The translations under genes were made by a program, and so were the position numbers. Positions 2,578 through 5,448 of a stretch of 5,448 nt of DNA are shown here, one piece after another. The number at the start of each line of letters is the position of its first letter. The first letter of the stretch is position 1. The stretch comes from an uncultured Rubrivivax sp. Its GTDB lineage: Bacteria > Pseudomonadota > Gammaproteobacteria > Burkholderiales > Burkholderiaceae_C. The stretch lies in assembly GCA_937975735.1 (NCBI GenBank), contig CALJUI010000494.1:1-5448 (forward strand). The letters are read 5' to 3'. The notes below the pieces were generated by a model. The model was not told where the DNA came from. It searched no databases and saw only the letters and a list, made by a program, of their open reading frames with translations.

Positions 2578-5448
2578 ATGGCCGAGCCCTTCGATACCCG
2601 CCCCGGCGTCCCGGCGCCGGAGCTGCTGCCGCGCCGCTGGTGGAGCCTGCTGGCGGGCACGCTCGGCGCCGCGGCGCTCGGGCTGCTGATCGGCCGTCTC
2701 GACACCGGCATGACGCCCCACGCCGCGGCCGGCGCGCCCTGGCTGGTGGCCGGGCTGACCCTGGCGATCCTGCTGCGCCTGGGCCTGCAATGCTGGCCGG
2801 GCGTGGCCGCGGGCACCGTGATGGCGGCGCTGTCGTTGGGTCAATCCTGGCCGGCGGCACTGGCGCTGGCTGCAGCGCATGCCGCGGCGGTGGTCGCGGC
2901 GTGGCTCGCATTGCGCAGTTGGCGAGCCAGCCCTGATCTGGAGCGGGCGCGCGACGTCGGCTGGCTGGTGCTGGCCTGCGCCGTCGTTGCCGCCCCGCTG
3001 CTGACGGTCGGCCAGACGCTAGCCTGGTGGGCCACGCCCGAAGTGCGGGTCGCGCCGCGGATGCTCCTCATCGAATGGCCATGGCATGCGCTGGGCATGC
3101 TCCTCAGCGCGGTGCCCGCACTGGTGCTGACCCGGCCGGCAGGCACCGCGACGATGGGTGCTGCCGAGCGCTGGACGGCCGCCGGCATTGCACTGGTGGC
3201 GCTGGCCGGGACGGCGATGCTGTTCCTCTGGCCGGGCCTGCCCGGTCCGGTGGCGGTCGCGCTCGGCTGGTGGCCGCACGTGCTGCTGGCCTTGCTGGCG
3301 CTGCGCGCCGGGCTGACGGCGGCGTCCTGCGGCCTGCTGGTCGCGGGGCTGATCGCGGCGCTCGCGACCTCGCAGGATGTCGGCCCGTTCCGCGGCCAGC
3401 CGGCGGCGACGGCAATGCTCAGCCTGTCGGGTTACCTGCTGTCGCTGCTCGCGGCGGTGCTGCTGACCCATGTCACGCGCCTGGGCCTGGTCCGGCGCGC
3501 GGAGCGTGCCGGCACCGCGCTGCAGGCGGCACAACTGGCGATCGCCGAGTGGCATCTGCAGCGCCCGGAGGAGCACTACCGGTCGCCGAGCTGGCTGGCG
3601 ATGACGCGAGGCGGCGCGGACGACGCCTGGTCGCCGGCGGTCTGGCTGGTCGATGTGCACGACGACGACCGCGAGCGACTGCAGGCCGGGCTGGACGAGG
3701 TCGCGCGCGGCCAGCGCGCGGCGCTACACCAGGAGCTGCGGGTCCAGAGCGCCGACGGCTGGCACTGGGTCGACACCCACGTGCTGGCGGTCCAGCGCGA
3801 CCAGGCCGGCAAGCCGCTGCGGCTGCTCGCGACGATGACCGACGTCAGCGAGCGCCACGAGGCGCAGGAGCGCCAACGACTGTCGGCGAGCCTGTTCGAG
3901 CACCTGCACGAGGGCCTGCTGATCGCCGATGCGGATCTGCGCGTGCTCGATGCCAACCCGGCGTACTCGCAGATCCTGGGCGTGCCGCTGGCCGAGTTGC
4001 TGGGCACCGTGCCTTCGGTGCTGCGGCCGCGGCCGAGCGACCCGCTGGCGCGCCAGCAACGCGATGCGATGTGGCAGGGCCTGCGCGCGCGCGGCCAGTG
4101 GCGCGGCGAGCTCAGCGAGCGCCGGCGCAGCGGCGAGATGTGCACGCTTCAGGCGACGATCTCGCAGGTCCAAGGCCCCGAGGGCGATCTGCGCTACCAC
4201 GTGCTGGCGATCTCCGACATCACCGAGCAACGCGTCCAGCGCGAGCGGCTCGAGCGCCAGGCGCACTTCGACGACCTGACCCGGCTGCCCAACCGCACCC
4301 GGCTGACCCAGCTGCTCGCCGACGCGATGCACGCCGCCGACCGCGACGGCTACCTGCTCGTGGTCTGCTACCTCGACCTCGACCGCTTCAAGCCCGTCAA
4401 CGACCGCTACGGCCACGAAGGCGGCGACCGGCTGCTGATCGAGCTCGCCGGACGACTGCGCGGCGCCTTGCGCAGCCGCGACCTGTGGGCCGACGCCGCG
4501 GCGCGGCTCGGCGGCGACGAGTTCGTGCTGCTGCTGCGCGCCGGCACGCTGGAGGAGGCGCGGCTGGCCGTCGAGCGCGTGCTGCGCGTTGTCGGTCAGC
4601 CCTACGCGGTCGATCCGAACCAGGAGCCGGTGCAGCTCACCGCCAGCGTCGGCGCCACCGTCTACCCGATCGACCGCAGCGACGCCGACACGCTGCTGCG
4701 GCACGCCGACCACGCGATGTACGGCGCCAAGCAGTCGGGCCGCAACGGCTACCTGTTCTTCGACCCCGAGTTGCGCCGCCGCACCGAGGAGCGCGTGATG
4801 GCGATCGGCCGCGTGCAGGAGGCGCTGGACCGCGCCGAGTTCGTGCTGCACTACCAGCCGATCGTCGACATGCGCCAGGGCCGCGTGCTCGGCGTCGAGG
4901 CGCTGCTGCGCTGGGAACATCCGCAGCAGGGGCTGATCGCGCCGCTGCAGTTCCTGCCGCTGATCGACAACACCGGCCTGTCGGCGCGCATCGGCGACTG
5001 GGTGCTCGGCCAGGCGCTCGAGCACCTCGCGCACTGGCGGCGCACGAAGCTCGACATCTCGGTCAACGTCAACGTCTCGGCGCGCCACCTGCAGGAGCCC
5101 GACTTCGTGCAGCGCCTGTCCGAGCTGCTGGCGCGCCACCCCGAGCCGCTGGCCGACGCGCTGAAGCTCGAGATCGTCGAGTCGGCTGCCCACGCCGACC
5201 TCGAGGCCACGTCGGCGCTGCTGGCGCGCTGCCGGGCACTGGGCGTGCACGCTGCGCTCGACGACTTCGGCACCGGCTACTCGACGCTGACCCACCTGCA
5301 GCGGTTGCCGGTGGACGTGCTGAAGATCGACCGCAGCTTCATCAAGCACATGCTCGACGACGCGCAGGACCGCGCCCTCGTGGTCGGCGTGATCGGCCTG
5401 GCCCGCCCCTTCGGCTGCTCGGTGGTCGCCGGGGGCGTCGAGTCGCCG
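2578..5448 (+). CDS. Membrane-bound cyclic-di-GMP signalling protein: MASE1-PAS-PAS-GGDEF-EAL; 3' end outside the window
   Basis: This gene is predicted to sense a signal through its membrane and PAS domains and to make and/or break cyclic di-GMP. It is open from ATG 2578 to the window edge (957 residues, no stop), probably 30-40 residues short of complete. Residues 22-300 are about eight or more hydrophobic segments of MASE1 type ('LGLQCWPGVAAGT' near 69-80, 'EWPWHALGMLLSAVPALVL' at 166-184). About 319-430 is a PAS_3-like domain ('IAEWHLQ', 'VHDDDRERL', 'ATMTDVSERHEAQ'). About 434-555 is a second PAS ('GLLIADADLRVLDANPAYSQILG', 'ISDITEQR'). GGDEF spans about 562-735: 'DDLTRLPNR', Asp600, 'DRFKPVNDRYGHEGGD', GGDEF at 645-649. 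EAL spans about 745 onward: 'EALLRW' 774-779, Asn832, 'EIVES' 865-869, 'DDFGTGYS' 895-902, 'LKID' 915-918. At 949-955 it reads VVAGGVE, with Gly952 replacing the conserved catalytic Glu. The start is the first ATG after an in-frame TAG, with a weak GAGAA at 2565-2569. Confidence 0.95.
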   Translation, partial: MAEPFDTRPGVPAPELLPRRWWSLLAGTLGAAALGLLIGRLDTGMTPHAAAGAPWLVAGLTLAILLRLGLQCWPGVAAGTVMAALSLGQSWPAALALAAAHAAAVVAAWLALRSWRASPDLERARDVGWLVLACAVVAAPLLTVGQTLAWWATPEVRVAPRMLLIEWPWHALGMLLSAVPALVLTRPAGTATMGAAERWTAAGIALVALAGTAMLFLWPGLPGPVAVALGWWPHVLLALLALRAGLTAASCGLLVAGLIAALATSQDVGPFRGQPAATAMLSLSGYLLSLLAAVLLTHVTRLGLVRRAERAGTALQAAQLAIAEWHLQRPEEHYRSPSWLAMTRGGADDAWSPAVWLVDVHDDDRERLQAGLDEVARGQRAALHQELRVQSADGWHWVDTHVLAVQRDQAGKPLRLLATMTDVSERHEAQERQRLSASLFEHLHEGLLIADADLRVLDANPAYSQILGVPLAELLGTVPSVLRPRPSDPLARQQRDAMWQGLRARGQWRGELSERRRSGEMCTLQATISQVQGPEGDLRYHVLAISDITEQRVQRERLERQAHFDDLTRLPNRTRLTQLLADAMHAADRDGYLLVVCYLDLDRFKPVNDRYGHEGGDRLLIELAGRLRGALRSRDLWADAAARLGGDEFVLLLRAGTLEEARLAVERVLRVVGQPYAVDPNQEPVQLTASVGATVYPIDRSDADTLLRHADHAMYGAKQSGRNGYLFFDPELRRRTEERVMAIGRVQEALDRAEFVLHYQPIVDMRQGRVLGVEALLRWEHPQQGLIAPLQFLPLIDNTGLSARIGDWVLGQALEHLAHWRRTKLDISVNVNVSARHLQEPDFVQRLSELLARHPEPLADALKLEIVESAAHADLEATSALLARCRALGVHAALDDFGTGYSTLTHLQRLPVDVLKIDRSFIKHMLDDAQDRALVVGVIGLARPFGCSVVAGGVESP

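Noticed and set aside
2206..2880. A 224-codon minus-strand open frame spanning the H-NS-like gene and the start of the MASE1 gene
   Set aside because: It crosses two genes and their gap on the other strand, is rich in Arg/Gln/Ala repeats, and has no domain I recognise.
3724..5349. A 541-codon open frame on the minus strand under the GGDEF/EAL gene
   Set aside because: The plus frame encodes unmistakable PAS, GGDEF and EAL motifs across the same bases. The minus frame is low-complexity (many Gln, Arg, Ala, Val, Leu) as expected from the complement of GC-rich codons, with no recognisable domain.
1..5448. CRISPR arrays, tRNA or rRNA genes, insertion sequences, attachment sites
   Set aside because: No regularly spaced direct repeats, no tRNA-like cloverleaf or rRNA motif, and no transposase or terminal inverted repeats were seen. 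Nearly all bases are taken by conserved housekeeping or signalling genes.

Overview
The window is very GC-rich with strongly G/C-ending codons. Its gene content is an ArgA of the kinase+GNAT type, YggX, a short H-NS-family protein and a MASE1/PAS/GGDEF/EAL regulator. Together these suggest a betaproteobacterial chromosome, most likely Burkholderiales (Leptothrix/Rubrivivax-like). That placement is inference from protein style and composition, not from a search. All five genes are on the plus strand and coding density is high. I see no RNA gene, insertion sequence, CRISPR array or phage feature, and no gap longer than about 100 bases.

Layout. Bases 1-744 hold the 3' part of argA (N-acetylglutamate synthase), followed 18 bases later by yggX (763-1035), an Fe(II)-trafficking/oxidative-damage protection protein. 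A 66-base gap then carries a near-palindromic Fur-box-like site and a possible -10 element. It is followed by a periplasmic Fe(III)-binding protein of the FutA/FbpA type (1102-2145). This gene stands alone, with no permease or ATPase gene beside it here. The next gap (2146-2241) is rich in secondary structure: two tandem hairpins just after the stop, then an 8-bp inverted repeat whose right arm covers the Shine-Dalgarno sequence of the next gene. That gene encodes a 100-residue H-NS-family nucleoid protein (2242-2544). From 2578 to the window edge runs one long open gene, 957 residues visible with no stop reached. It encodes a membrane sensor with MASE1, two PAS domains, GGDEF and EAL, i.e. 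a cyclic-di-GMP enzyme.

How they fit together. argA-yggX looks like a short operon. yggX and the following Fur-box-controlled binding protein share an iron theme: uptake on one side, intracellular handling and protection on the other. The H-NS-like gene and the c-di-GMP gene are 33 bases apart and probably co-transcribed, which would pair a global DNA-binding regulator with second-messenger signalling.

The most notable observations are in the c-di-GMP protein. Its EAL domain has Gly where the conserved 'EGVE' motif has its catalytic Glu, although the other visible catalytic residues are intact. Its GGDEF domain is intact, but its RxxD inhibitory-site motif is four residues out of the usual register. 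This predicts a cyclase-biased enzyme, but the EAL change is one base from the canonical codon and lies 17 bases from the window edge. I did not find a clearly new multi-gene system.
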